Assembly (NCBI RefSeq): GCF_902459695.1
Contig: NZ_CABPRZ010000001.1
Coordinates: 310,001-374,000, forward strand
DNA length: 64,000 nt
Origin: Pandoraea terrae
Lineage (GTDB): Bacteria; Pseudomonadota; Gammaproteobacteria; Burkholderiales; Burkholderiaceae
Direction of reading: 5' to 3'
Made by a program: the position numbers and the translations under genes. Shown piece after piece: positions 1 to 9,363 of the stretch; position 1 is the first letter of the stretch, and each line of letters begins with the position of its first letter. Below the pieces are notes generated by a model that had not been told where the DNA came from, did not search any database, and saw nothing but the letters and a program-made list of their open reading frames with translations.

Positions 1-1677
1 GTGGTCGTCGGCTCGGGCGCCGGCGCCATGACCGCGGCCTTGCGCGCGCACGATCACGGTCTGTCGGTGCTTGTGCTTGAGAAGAGCGCGGTATACGGCG
101 GAACCACGGCCGTTTCCGGCGGCGGCATCTGGATTCCCTGCAACGACCAGATATCGTCGCTCGGTGGAAGCGATTCGTACGATGAGGCAATCACTTACCT
201 GCAGAATGTTGTCGGGGAGGACTTCGACCGCAGTCGGATCGATGCCTATCTGGAGAACGGACCGAAGATGGTCGGGTATCTTGCCGCGAAGGCGCAGACC
301 CACTTCCACGCGGTGCCTCGCTATCCCGACTACTATCCGGACCGCGAAGGCGGCAAACCGGGCTACCGCACCATGGAGCCGGCGCCTTTCGACGCAAAGC
401 GTCTCGGCGACCAGTTTGACGAGTTGCGCGCACCGTCGCCGGCCACCCTGATCGGCGGGCGTATCGCGATGACGCAGGTCGAAGCGCACACCATCCTTGC
501 GAAAGAGTCCGGCTGGCTCCGGCTGGTGACGCGTCTGGCCCTGCGGTATGCGACGGATTTCGCCTGGCGGCGCCGCACGCGGCGTGATCGGCGGCTGACG
601 CTCGGCAACGCGCTGGTGGCGAGCCTGCGCGCCGCACTCGCGCAACGCACGATTGCGCTGTGGCTCGAGTCCCGGATGTGCGCACTGCATACCGCCGATC
701 AGCGCGTGGTCGGGGTGACGCTGGAGCGGAAGGGGCGCACGTTCCGTATTCATGCACGGCGCGCCGTCGTGCTGGCGTGCGGCGGATTTGAAGCGAATCA
801 GGCGATGCGCGAGCAATACCTGCCCAAGCCGACCCGGGCCGAGTGGACCGCCGCGCCGCCGATCAACACCGGAGACGGCATTCGCGCAGGTCTGGAGATC
901 GGGGCCGGCGTCGCCTTGATGGACCATACCTGGGGCGCGCCGACAGTGCGCGTGCCGGACGAGGAAAAGCAGCGCGCATTGTTCGTCGAGCGCGCCGCGC
1001 CCCGCTGCGTGATGGTCAACCGGCTTGGGCGGCGCTTTGTCAACGAGGCGGCACCCTATACCGACATCATCTACGCAATGTACGCCGATCAGGCGCGCAC
1101 GAATGCGAATGTGCCGGCGTGGATGGTTTTCGATGCGGAGTACCGCAAACGCTATCCGTGCGGTGTGCTGCTGCCGGGCAGCGTGCAACCGGACAGCAAG
1201 ATACCGCCCGGCTGGCTCGATAATGTGATCTTCCGGGCCGATACGCTCGCCGAACTTGCTGCGAAGATCGGCGTCGATCCCGACGGCCTGGCCGAAACCG
1301 TTCGGAAGATGAATGGCTTTGCGGCGACGGGTGTCGATACGGAATTCGGCAAGGGCGGGAATGCCTTCGATCGCTATTACGGCGACGCAACGTCGACGCC
1401 GAATCCCTGTCTCGGGCCGATCGAGCGCGGGCCGTTCTACGCATTGCGGATCGATCCCGGCGAACTCGGCACCAAGGGCGGCTTACGCACGGACGCGTTG
1501 GCCCGCGTGCTGCGCCCGGATGGCAGCGTGATCGCGGGATGCTACGCCGTGGGCAATACGTCGGCGGCCGTCATGGGGAAGACCTATCCCGGTCCGGGTT
1601 CAACCATCGGCCCGGCGATGACCTTCGGTTACATCGCCGCCAATCATATTGCAGCCGATCTCATTCCACCGAGTTGA
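1..1677 (+). CDS. FAD-dependent 3-ketosteroid delta1-dehydrogenase-like flavoprotein (5' end cut)
   Basis: An FAD-dependent oxidoreductase of the fumarate reductase/KstD superfamily. The dinucleotide-binding GSGAGA motif sits within the first ten readable residues, so only a few N-terminal codons should lie outside the window; the frame is open to base 1 and the true start is upstream. The C-terminus carries the KstD-type signature GNTSAAVMGKTYPGPG followed by STIGPAMTFGYIAA, including the Tyr and Gly that KstD enzymes use in catalysis. About 558 residues are visible, normal for the family. It converges on chrA with a 32-base gap. No other steroid gene is in view, so the substrate is open; the family also contains FAD dehydrogenases acting on other cyclic ketones. 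Confidence 0.85.
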   Translation: MVVGSGAGAMTAALRAHDHGLSVLVLEKSAVYGGTTAVSGGGIWIPCNDQISSLGGSDSYDEAITYLQNVVGEDFDRSRIDAYLENGPKMVGYLAAKAQTHFHAVPRYPDYYPDREGGKPGYRTMEPAPFDAKRLGDQFDELRAPSPATLIGGRIAMTQVEAHTILAKESGWLRLVTRLALRYATDFAWRRRTRRDRRLTLGNALVASLRAALAQRTIALWLESRMCALHTADQRVVGVTLERKGRTFRIHARRAVVLACGGFEANQAMREQYLPKPTRAEWTAAPPINTGDGIRAGLEIGAGVALMDHTWGAPTVRVPDEEKQRALFVERAAPRCVMVNRLGRRFVNEAAPYTDIIYAMYADQARTNANVPAWMVFDAEYRKRYPCGVLLPGSVQPDSKIPPGWLDNVIFRADTLAELAAKIGVDPDGLAETVRKMNGFAATGVDTEFGKGGNAFDRYYGDATSTPNPCLGPIERGPFYALRIDPGELGTKGGLRTDALARVLRPDGSVIAGCYAVGNTSAAVMGKTYPGPGSTIGPAMTFGYIAANHIAADLIPPS

Positions 1678-1709
1678 CTTGCCCCCCTGGCTTGGGGCAA
1701 TCAGGCAAA

Positions 1710-2906
1710 CTACATGCGGGCCCCCATGACCCACAATCCGAACGCGGCAGCAACGGTGGCGTACACCGCGTATACGGGCACCTTTGCCCTGAACAGGCAA
1801 GCGCCCGCGAATGCCGCCGTCAGCAGATAGACCGGTTGGAACGGGATGTGCAGCACGATGCGCACTACGGCGAACGCGAGGAACGCCGTGGTTGCCACGC
1901 GCAGCATCCGCAGCCCGTCTTCGAAGCGCGAGTATGCCCTCAGTTCGCTCACATGCCGTTGCGCAAAGACGACGAGAAAACCCGAGGGCACGAACAGCGC
2001 CAAGGTCGCGATCAGTGCGCCAGTCCAGCCGTTGATCAGGTAGCCGAGGAACGGAATCACATTGAGCAGTGGCCCGGGTGAAATCGGCGACAGCGCGAAT
2101 GCCAATGTGAAGTCATTCTCCGAGATGCCTACGGCGGGCGTCACGAACAGCGTTTTCAGGACGGGCAGTGCCGAAAAGCCGCCGCCGAAAAGTGTCATCC
2201 CGGCACCCGCAAGCCGCGGCCACAGCAATGCGAGCTCATACTGCCTGGGCCACGGCACGGCGAACAGGGCGAGCAGGATCGAAAGTCCAAACAGCAATCG
2301 CCGGTCTGCCAGCGCGACCGAGAATTCAAGTTTTCCCTTGCGCTCAGGGCTGAGGAACCAGCCCGCCGCGAATGTTCCGCCGAGCAGCAGCACGTAGGCT
2401 GCCGGGCTGTGCGCAAACGCGAGGGCCACGCATGCAAGTACGGCTGTCACCCATTCGATGGGCCCACGCACGAGCACGCGCGTTTGCTTGTACCACGCAA
2501 GGCCGATCAACACGGCAAGCACGACGCTGAAGTGATTGATCAATGCTTGCGAGGCAACCGTATGGACGAGCGGTGTCCGATAGAACATGGCGAACACCGT
2601 CATCAACAGGAAGAACGGCGCCACGCTTGCCACGCCAGCCACCCAGGCCCCCGTGCGGCCACGCAGGGCATAGCCGAGCTGCACGGCGACGTTGCACCCG
2701 ACCGGGCCGGGCACGATCCACGCGAGCGCAATCAAATCGGCGAAGGCCAGCGGCGAAAGGCGCTGCTTGCGCTGGACATAGTGGTGTTCCAGTTGAGCCA
2801 TCAGGGCAAGCCCGCCCCACGACAGCAAGGACACGCCGAATACTACCCAGAACAACTTCCACAATGGCTCGCTTTCGCCACGCAGGATGGTATTGACGCT
2901 CGTCAT
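1710..2906 (-). CDS. chrA: ChrA-type chromate transporter (CHR family)
   Basis: A 398-residue inner membrane protein of the CHR family, which exports chromate or takes part in related anion transport. The protein shows two homologous halves of hydrophobic segments; the first half has a GGLALMAQLEHHYV stretch and PGPVGCNVAVQLGY, the second FGGGFSALPVLKTLFV and SPGPLLNVIPFLGY, matching the duplicated motifs of long-chain ChrA proteins. Length is typical (about 400). The start is the first ATG in frame; there is no strong Shine-Dalgarno sequence. No chrB or chrC lies next to it, so regulation by chromate cannot be inferred. A perfect 12-base palindrome lies 36 bases upstream of the start codon. 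Confidence 0.88.
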   Translation of the reverse strand: MTSVNTILRGESEPLWKLFWVVFGVSLLSWGGLALMAQLEHHYVQRKQRLSPLAFADLIALAWIVPGPVGCNVAVQLGYALRGRTGAWVAGVASVAPFFLLMTVFAMFYRTPLVHTVASQALINHFSVVLAVLIGLAWYKQTRVLVRGPIEWVTAVLACVALAFAHSPAAYVLLLGGTFAAGWFLSPERKGKLEFSVALADRRLLFGLSILLALFAVPWPRQYELALLWPRLAGAGMTLFGGGFSALPVLKTLFVTPAVGISENDFTLAFALSPISPGPLLNVIPFLGYLINGWTGALIATLALFVPSGFLVVFAQRHVSELRAYSRFEDGLRMLRVATTAFLAFAVVRIVLHIPFQPVYLLTAAFAGACLFRAKVPVYAVYATVAAAFGLWVMGARM

Positions 2907-2941
2907 CGATATTATCTTTGTGCGATCCAGTCGCGCGATAT

Positions 2942-2953
2942 TTGTTGCAACAA
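2942..2953. promoter_or_regulatory. Palindrome upstream of chrA, possible operator
   Basis: The sequence TTGTTGCAACAA is a perfect 12-base palindrome placed 36 bases upstream of the chrA start codon, where an operator would be expected. Function is inferred from position only. Confidence 0.35.
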
Positions 2954-3435
2954 CCCCGGCTAGCAGGCTGTTGCCCGGATGTACTGGCCGCTCCTGACCT
3001 GTTGTAACGCCAACTTACTGAATTCCGGCGCGGATTCCTGCCCGGCATTCTCCCATCATTTTCTTCGTTTGGGTCGGATTTGCCCGCCAACATGTGTTGG
3101 GCGATTTTCCGACAGAAATTCACCCGCAGGATGTGCCGCGTTTCCTTTGAGCAACCTCAGGCCCCAAGATTTCGAGGATAATTGCCGTCGCGACGCGAAG
3201 CGACCTGATGCAAACCCGAAGAAGAAAATGAGATGGACCCAAAACGTCAAGGCGGCCTTCGGCGGTGAACCGGTAACCATCCTGCAGTCGTTTTTGAGCG
3301 TCGGAGTGCTGTGGCGTGCTTGGCCCGAACGATTGTGTAACCCATGTATTGCCGGATTTTCCTGACACTGTCGAGGTTAGTGTGGACAAAGTAACTGAAG
3401 CGCGTGGTTGGGCTTGCCCACTCGCACGCGGTCTG
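2954..3435. other. Intergenic region between chrA and the diguanylate cyclase gene
   Basis: About 480 bases without a gene I can support. It should hold the divergent promoters of chrA and of the diguanylate cyclase. The reading frame of the downstream gene remains open back to about 3316, so the last 120 bases could encode an N-terminal extension, but that extension has no recognisable domain. Confidence 0.5.
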
Positions 3436-4926
3436 ATGCGACATCAGTTCGCGGCTTCCCATTTGATTGTCTACGGCGGGGGCGTCATCGCGCTCATCAT
3501 GGTTTGTTTGTGCGCAACCGTGTTGTATCAGGGGCGCGCCGATGCGCTCGATCGCGCCCGGGAAACATCGCGCAACGTCGCGCTGATCGCCGAGCGGGAT
3601 ATCGAGCGGAACTTCGAGTTGTATGACCTTTCCTTGCAGGCGGTCGTCGAAGGCATGAGCGAGCCCGACGTGATGGCGCTTCCCCCCCATCTGATCCGCG
3701 CAGTGCTTTTCGATCGTGCTGCCACCGCGAAATATTTGGGGTCGATGCTGGTGCTGGATGCGTCGGGAAATATCTTGATTGACGCCAGCGATAAACCGCG
3801 AAAAGGGAATTTTGCCGACCGCAAGTATTTCACTGTCCATCGCGACAACCCGAATATCGGTTTGTACATCAGCGATCCCTATCAATCAAAATTGCGGGAC
3901 GGCGAACCCAGCATTGCACTGACGCGGCGGCTTTCGCACCCCGATGGCTCGTTCGCTGGCATCGTGCTGTTCGCCGTCAATCTCGAGTATTTCCACAATC
4001 TGTTTGCCGGGCTGTCACTGGGTCCGCATGGATCCATCGCGCTCATCGGCAAGAACGGCATCATGGTCATGCGTCAGCCGTATGAGGCACGCATCATCGG
4101 GCGCGATATCAGCCAGGCGAGCACGTTCCGGCAGTTCGCATCGGAGGCGGAAGGCAGTTTCAGCGAAACCGCGTCGATCGATGGCGTGCGCCGGCTCTAT
4201 TCGTTCAAGAATTTCCCCGACCTGCCATTGATCATCATGGTGGCCGAGGCCGAACAGGATGTCTACGCGGCATGGCGCAAGCGCACAACGATGATCGGCT
4301 CGCTCATGGCTGCACTCGGGGTGGGATTCGTCGTCCTTTCGTTCCTGCTGGGTGTTCAACTGCGCCGCCGTTTGCGGGCAGAATCGGAGCTGCAAGTGCT
4401 GGCCAGAACCGACGGCCTGACGGGTCTGCACAACCGTCGCACCCTTGGCGAGATTCTCGACCACGAATGGCGTCGGGCCAAGCGGGCGCGTAGCGTATTC
4501 TCCTTGTTGTTTGTCGACCTCGACCGGTTCAAGGCCTACAACGATACCTACGGACATCAGGCGGGTGACGACGTACTGGCGGCCGCGGCGCAGTGCATCG
4601 GTGAGAACATCCGGCGGCCGGGCGACAGCGCAGCGCGTTATGGGGGGGAGGAGTTCGTCGTGGTCCTTCCCAACACCCCGCCTGCGGGGGCTTCGCTGAT
4701 CGCAGAAAAAATCCGGGTGGCGATCAGCGAACTGGGTATTGAGCACACGGGCAGCGAGCACGGCCGGGTCACGGCCAGCATCGGCATGGCCAGTTGGACA
4801 CCCAATCAGGGCGATGACGTGACTGCGGTCATCAAGGCTGCCGACGAAGCCTTGTACAACGCGAAAGCCACCGGCAGGAACAAGGTGTCGAGGGCTCGCA
4901 TGGAGTGTGCGGATCCGGTTACCTGA
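3436..4926 (+). CDS. Membrane-bound diguanylate cyclase with periplasmic Cache sensor and GGDEF domain
   Basis: Makes cyclic di-GMP from two GTP. From the ATG at 3436 the order is: transmembrane helix about residues 9-31, a periplasmic double-Cache-type ligand-binding region about 32-285, a second transmembrane helix about 286-309, then a GGDEF domain. The active-site signature is GGEEF at residues 403-407, a functional variant, and the inhibitory I-site RPGD lies at 394-397, exactly five residues before it, so product inhibition is expected. An in-frame start at 3316 would add 40 residues with no domain; I prefer 3436 because the protein then begins just before the first membrane helix. The stop overlaps the beginning of a VOC gene relic in another frame. 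Confidence 0.9.
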   Translation: MRHQFAASHLIVYGGGVIALIMVCLCATVLYQGRADALDRARETSRNVALIAERDIERNFELYDLSLQAVVEGMSEPDVMALPPHLIRAVLFDRAATAKYLGSMLVLDASGNILIDASDKPRKGNFADRKYFTVHRDNPNIGLYISDPYQSKLRDGEPSIALTRRLSHPDGSFAGIVLFAVNLEYFHNLFAGLSLGPHGSIALIGKNGIMVMRQPYEARIIGRDISQASTFRQFASEAEGSFSETASIDGVRRLYSFKNFPDLPLIIMVAEAEQDVYAAWRKRTTMIGSLMAALGVGFVVLSFLLGVQLRRRLRAESELQVLARTDGLTGLHNRRTLGEILDHEWRRAKRARSVFSLLFVDLDRFKAYNDTYGHQAGDDVLAAAAQCIGENIRRPGDSAARYGGEEFVVVLPNTPPAGASLIAEKIRVAISELGIEHTGSEHGRVTASIGMASWTPNQGDDVTAVIKAADEALYNAKATGRNKVSRARMECADPVT

Positions 4927-5078
4927 CGCATTGGGCTGCTGCCAGCTGCGATGAGAAGGCCCTTGCGGCCGGACTTCGCCCCGCCTTTGCGCCGCGCGAT
5001 GCGCCTTGGGGCGAACGCTACTTCCACATCACGGATCCGGATGGTCATGAATTGAGCTTCGCACGACCGCTGCGTTGA
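4926..5078 (+). pseudogene. C-terminal relic of a VOC (glyoxalase/bleomycin resistance fold) protein
   Basis: Starting at the stop codon of the upstream gene and in a different frame, about 50 codons read as the end of a VOC-superfamily protein: the stretch GERYFHITDPDGHELSFARP followed by a stop is the typical last beta-strand of that fold, with the Glu of ELSFARP in the position of the usual metal ligand. No start codon or N-terminal half exists upstream, because that space is occupied by the GGDEF domain, so this is a truncated relic left by a deletion or recombination. Confidence 0.6.
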
Positions 5079-5108
5079 CTTGTGCCACGCGCGCGGCCGG
5101 TTCGGACC

Positions 5109-6059
5109 CTAACCCGCCTTCCGAACGGGGCCGGCGTGCAACAGTTCGAGAAACCGTAGCGCGGCCGTACTCGGGGGACGATCGCGGCGTACGATGCTGC
5201 CGTAGGCCGCCAGTTTCTGCCGGATCGGATAGGCCACGATGCTGATCACATGGTGCTTGGCGTCCCGGCGCGCCACGGCTTCGGGGATCACGCCGATCAT
5301 TTCCGAACGGCGGATCAGGTTGATCGTGGTGAGGATCGAGCCGGTTTCAATCAGGCCGCGCGGCAACGGCGTCTGATGGTCGCGGAATTCGCGCTCGATC
5401 ACTTCGCGCATCGGGCTGCCGGACGGCTGTAGTATCCACGGATAGGGTTGCAGGTCCGAGAAGCTCACCCTTCGCTTGCCGACCAGTGGATGGTGGTTGC
5501 CGACGACGACGGAGAGCTCCTCGTTGTCGAGCGCGCGGAACAGGCAATCCTTGCGCTCTTCGCGGACCCAACGTCCGACCACCACTTCGAGCACCCCTTC
5601 ACGCAATTGCGTCAGCAGGCGATCGCTCGTGTCGACTGCGATCTCCACGGACAGCAGCGGAAACGCTGCCTTGAGTCCCACCAACGCCTCGGTCAGGCGT
5701 CCCGGCGACGCGGCCATGACGCTGCCGACCGAAAAACGCCCGGCACTGCCCAGGCGCAGTTCGTCCAGTTCCCCGTTGAGCGCTTCCATGCTGCCGCGAA
5801 TACCGCGGAAGTACTCCATCACTCGCTGCCCAGCCGAATTGATGACGAGACCCCGGCCCACGCGCTCGAACAGACGCTGCCCCATCGCGTCCTCCAACTC
5901 GTGGAGCATCTTGGTCGCGGCCGGTTGCGTGAGCCCGAGTTCGGCCGCCGCCGCCCGCAGGGTCTTGCGCTCCTCGATGGCCAGCATCAATGCGACCTGC
6001 CGCATGCGCAGGCGATTGAGCAATTGAGGGGTCGAATCCCGCTTGTCGATGGAGCCCAA
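5109..6059 (-). CDS. LysR-family regulator (GbpR-like)
   Basis: A 316-residue LysR-type transcription factor: winged helix-turn-helix at about residues 17-75 (LRAAAAELGLTQPAATKMLH is the recognition part), then a two-lobed co-inducer-binding domain. It is divergent from the pdxA-dapA-lactonase-MFS operon and very probably controls it. The start is a TTG at 6059, chosen because a GGAG sequence lies about 8 bases before it and no ATG fits. It is clearly similar to the LysR at 28342-29280 (same LTQPA.TKML recognition helix and similar C-terminal lobe), which guards a second sugar-acid locus. Confidence 0.9.
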   Translation of the reverse strand: MGSIDKRDSTPQLLNRLRMRQVALMLAIEERKTLRAAAAELGLTQPAATKMLHELEDAMGQRLFERVGRGLVINSAGQRVMEYFRGIRGSMEALNGELDELRLGSAGRFSVGSVMAASPGRLTEALVGLKAAFPLLSVEIAVDTSDRLLTQLREGVLEVVVGRWVREERKDCLFRALDNEELSVVVGNHHPLVGKRRVSFSDLQPYPWILQPSGSPMREVIEREFRDHQTPLPRGLIETGSILTTINLIRRSEMIGVIPEAVARRDAKHHVISIVAYPIRQKLAAYGSIVRRDRPPSTAALRFLELLHAGPVRKAG

Positions 6060-6286
6060 TTTGATTTCTCCAGGTTATCGATGGATCAAATTATTTCACT
6101 ATACGGTAATCAATGGCCTGCCTACCATACGCTCAATGGAAGCCACTTCCCATCCAATAAAAGACGAACCGGAGACAGTTGATGGACGCGCCGTTCGGCG
6201 CGGCGGCCAATGCCCATGCGTGCCGAACGCACCGGGTTGGGACGCGACATCATTCTCAAGACTGAACCTACCAAGTACCTGACGCC

Positions 6287-7333
6287 ATGACTTCCTCGAC
6301 AAAACCCGTTGTCGCGCTCACCTTGGGCGACCCCGCAGGGATCGGCCCTGAACTGATCGCCAAGCTGCTCGCGAAGCCCGCCGCCACCGAACACGCCAAT
6401 ATCGTCCTGATCGGCGACCGCTGGCTGTGGGAAGACGGCCAGCGTGTGGCCGGCACCCACGTTGCCACTGTCGACGTGTCGTCATTGGGCGAGGTCCGGG
6501 GCCGGCGAGATACATCGCGTCCCGCCTTTCTCGCGGTCGGCACCGTTGCGCCGGCCGGCGTGCAGCGCGGCCGTGCCGACGCGCCCGGCGGGCGGTCCGT
6601 GCTGCAGATTCTGGACCAGTGCATGGACGCCACGCTCGAAGGCGAGATCGACGCCATTTGCTTCGGGCCGCTCAATAAGCAAGCGATGAAGCTTGGCGGC
6701 CTGCGCCACGAGGACGAACTGCATCATTTTGCCGAGCACCTCGGCGTGACCGGCTACTTCTGCGAATTCAATACGCTCGGCACATTGTGGACGTCGCGCA
6801 TTTCGTCCCACGTGCCGCTCAAGGATGCCCCCGGCTATCTCAGCGTGTCGCGCATCGAGCAGGCTGCGGAGCTGATCTATCGTTCGCTGCTGGCCAACGG
6901 CGTGACAGCGCCCAAGATCGCGGTGGCGGCGTTCAATCCGCATGGCGGTGACGGTGGAACGTGCGGCCGCGAGGAAGTGGACATCATCGAACCGGCGGTG
7001 CGCGCGCTTCAGGCGCGCGAGTGGCCGACCGACTCGCCGTTTCATGGCCCATTCCCGGCCGACACCATTTTCCTGAAGGCGCAGGCCGGCGAGTATCAGG
7101 CTGTCGTCACGATGTACCACGACCAAGGGCAGATCGCGATCAAGCTGATGGGCTTTTCCCGCGGCGTCACGGTGCAGGGCGGCTTGCCGATTCCGATCAC
7201 CACGCCGGCGCACGGCACGGCCTACGACATCGCCGGCTTGGGAACAGCGAGTGTTGAAGCCACTTGGCAAGCTTTCCTGATCGCATGCCGCATGGGCGCG
7301 TCCTATCGCGCCGCGGCCGGCGTGTCCGCATGA
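6287..7333 (+). CDS. PdxA/PdxA2-family 4-phospho-hydroxyacid dehydrogenase
   Basis: A 348-residue member of the PdxA family, NAD-dependent dehydrogenases that oxidise and decarboxylate 4-phosphohydroxy-threonine or, in the PdxA2 branch, phosphorylated threonate or erythronate. Seen: GDPAGIGPELI at the N-terminus, metal-binding His in ELHHFAEHLG, the signature TMYHDQGQIAIK near residue 277 and HGTAYDIAG near 309. Its place as first gene of a catabolic operon, not near pdxJ or rsmA, argues for the PdxA2 role rather than vitamin B6 synthesis. The DUF1537 sugar-acid kinase that usually supplies PdxA2 with substrate is not in the window. The stop overlaps a possible ATG of the next gene by four bases. 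Confidence 0.85.
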   Translation: MTSSTKPVVALTLGDPAGIGPELIAKLLAKPAATEHANIVLIGDRWLWEDGQRVAGTHVATVDVSSLGEVRGRRDTSRPAFLAVGTVAPAGVQRGRADAPGGRSVLQILDQCMDATLEGEIDAICFGPLNKQAMKLGGLRHEDELHHFAEHLGVTGYFCEFNTLGTLWTSRISSHVPLKDAPGYLSVSRIEQAAELIYRSLLANGVTAPKIAVAAFNPHGGDGGTCGREEVDIIEPAVRALQAREWPTDSPFHGPFPADTIFLKAQAGEYQAVVTMYHDQGQIAIKLMGFSRGVTVQGGLPIPITTPAHGTAYDIAGLGTASVEATWQAFLIACRMGASYRAAAGVSA

Positions 7334-8316
7334 CCGCCGATGCCAACGTCACCGGCGCATTTCCCCATCATTCAGTGAGTACCCACATGACGCTTCGCAC
7401 CCAGCCGCGCTACCGAGGGATTTTCCCGGTCGCGCCCACCACTTTCCACCCTTCCGGCGAATTGGACCTGGAAAGTCAGAAACGCTGTATCGACTTCATG
7501 ATCGACTCTGGCGTCGACGGCATTTGCATTCTGGCGAACTTCTCCGAGCAATTCACCCTGTCGGACGACGAACGCGAGGTGTTGACGCGCACCGTGCTCG
7601 AGTATGTGGCCGGGCGCGTTCCGGTCATCGTGACGACGACGCACTACAGCACGGCCGTCTGCGCCGCACGCAGCCGCCGGGCGCAAGCGCAGGGCGCCGC
7701 CATGCTGATGGTGATGCCGCCATATCACGGCGCCACCTTTCGCGTGCCCGAGCCGCAGATCTACGAGTACTTCGCGCGCCTTTCGGATGCGGTCGACATT
7801 CCGATCATGATCCAGGACGCACCGGCCGCCGGCACGCCGATGTCTGCGTCGTTCCTCGCGCGCATGGCGCAGGAGATCGAGCACGTCGCCTACTTCAAGA
7901 TCGAGACGCCGGGCGCGGCCGCCAAGCTGCGCGAGCTGATCCGTCTCGGCGGCGCGGCGGTGGAGGGACCGTGGGACGGTGAGGAAGCCATCACGCTGAT
8001 GGCCGACCTGGACGCGGGCGCGACCGGCGCGATGACGGGCGGCGCCTATGCAGACGGCATCCGTCCGATCATCGAGGCGTATCGAGGTGGCGACCGCGAC
8101 AAGGCGTTTGCCTTGTATCAACGCTGGTTGCCCCTCATCAACTACGAAAACCGGCAGAGCGGCATTCTGAGCGCCAAGGTGCTGATGAAAGAGGGCGGCG
8201 TGATCGCCTGCGACGCGCCGCGGCATCCGATGCCGGCGTTGACGCCGGAAATTCGCGAAGGTTTGCTCGATACGGCCCGCCGCCTCGATCCGCTGGTGCT
8301 TCGCTGGGGCCGCTGA
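7330..8316 (+). CDS. DapA/NanA-family TIM-barrel aldolase or dehydratase
   Basis: A dihydrodipicolinate synthase-family protein. The Schiff-base lysine is present (VAYFKIETPG), so it should be a class I lyase. However, the pyruvate-binding Thr-Thr of DHDPS (GTTGES) is replaced by ANFSEQ, and the catalytic Tyr position (YNVP in DHDPS) reads QDAP. It is therefore not DapA for lysine synthesis. In this operon a role on a 2-keto-3-deoxy sugar acid or similar compound is likely. Two starts are possible: ATG at 7330, which overlaps the pdxA stop (used here, 328 residues), or ATG at 7387, which gives 309 residues, closer to family length. Neither has a strong ribosome binding site. Confidence 0.85.
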   Translation: MTADANVTGAFPHHSVSTHMTLRTQPRYRGIFPVAPTTFHPSGELDLESQKRCIDFMIDSGVDGICILANFSEQFTLSDDEREVLTRTVLEYVAGRVPVIVTTTHYSTAVCAARSRRAQAQGAAMLMVMPPYHGATFRVPEPQIYEYFARLSDAVDIPIMIQDAPAAGTPMSASFLARMAQEIEHVAYFKIETPGAAAKLRELIRLGGAAVEGPWDGEEAITLMADLDAGATGAMTGGAYADGIRPIIEAYRGGDRDKAFALYQRWLPLINYENRQSGILSAKVLMKEGGVIACDAPRHPMPALTPEIREGLLDTARRLDPLVLRWGR

Positions 8317-8349
8317 TTCCCCGCGTGTGTTTTGCTTTGGAGAAGTTTT

Positions 8350-9282
8350 ATGACATCCCGTCTCAAGGCCGTCCTCGTCGAGAAATTCGGCAACAGCTTC
8401 AGCGGTTATCACCTGGACACCGGCGCGCTGGCGTTCCGCGCCCAATTGCCAGCCTATCCTCATGAATTCGTGGTCGACGCGCGCGGCGACTTTGCCTATG
8501 TCGGGCACTACGGCGTGCAAACCTTCGCCCATGAGGGCGTGGGCGGACACGAGGTCTTCGTGGTCGACATCGCGCGCGGCGAGCACGTCGCTTCGCTGGA
8601 TTGCGCGCCGCATGGCCGCATCCACGGCATCCAGATCGACCGGCACGATCGCGTGTATGCGCTCAGCGAGCACGACAACGTGCTGTTGGTGTTCGACAAA
8701 CCGGCCGAGCACCGGACACCCGCGCGCGTCGTGCCCTCGGGCGGCGTCAAAAGCCATCTGTTCGTGGTGAGCCGCGACGGCGAGCGGGCGTACATCACGC
8801 ATCTGCAATCGCATACCGTCACGCGCGTGCACCCGCACGACCCAACGCGGCCGCCGCTGGCCGCGAGTGTCGGTGGCCGCCCGGAAGGATGCTGCCTCAA
8901 TCGCGACGAGTCGATCCTTTACGTGGCGAGCCGCGACGACGCCACGCTCTCCATGCTCGACGCCAGGACAATGGAGATCCTCAAGACCGTGCCGACCGGC
9001 GAGGATCCGACACGCATCTACCTGTCCCGTGACAACCGCCTGTTCGTCACGAACTACGGGGAGCGCAGCATCGGCGTCTACGACGCGCAGACGCTTGCGC
9101 CGCTGCATCGCGTGCCGACCGTGCACAAGCCGATCGCGCTCGCGTTTCATCCGGCCGCGCCGCTCGCCTACATCCCGCTCAACGACAACAGCGTGGCAAG
9201 TCTCGATCTGGAAACCCTGGCGTTGTCGCACGCCTTCGCCACCGGCAAGGAGCCCGACGGGCTGGTCGTGCTGGCCGGCTAG
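8350..9282 (+). CDS. YVTN-type beta-propeller protein, lactonase-like
   Basis: A 310-residue protein of repeated blades with YVTN-like cores (FAYVGHYG, ILYVASRD, LFVTNYG, LAYIPLND), typical of cytoplasmic seven-bladed propellers in the 6-phosphogluconolactonase/SMP-30-like groups. There is no signal peptide. The ATG at 8350 is preceded by GGAG eight bases upstream. It lies 33 bases after the DapA-family gene and before the MFS gene, in the same transcription unit. A lactone-hydrolysing role is an inference from the fold and from the sugar-acid context; catalytic residues cannot be assigned from sequence alone. Confidence 0.75.
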   Translation: MTSRLKAVLVEKFGNSFSGYHLDTGALAFRAQLPAYPHEFVVDARGDFAYVGHYGVQTFAHEGVGGHEVFVVDIARGEHVASLDCAPHGRIHGIQIDRHDRVYALSEHDNVLLVFDKPAEHRTPARVVPSGGVKSHLFVVSRDGERAYITHLQSHTVTRVHPHDPTRPPLAASVGGRPEGCCLNRDESILYVASRDDATLSMLDARTMEILKTVPTGEDPTRIYLSRDNRLFVTNYGERSIGVYDAQTLAPLHRVPTVHKPIALAFHPAAPLAYIPLNDNSVASLDLETLALSHAFATGKEPDGLVVLAG

Positions 9283-9363
9283 TGCGCCTGCGCGGCACAA
9301 CAAGACGATAAGCAAAATCACGCATCGCGCGGCATGCGCGCGAGTGCGGAATCAGGAGACAAC

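Noticed and set aside
7372-9321. Minus-strand frame of about 650 codons
   Set aside because: Antisense to the DapA-family and propeller genes, which have clear families and a good ribosome binding site.
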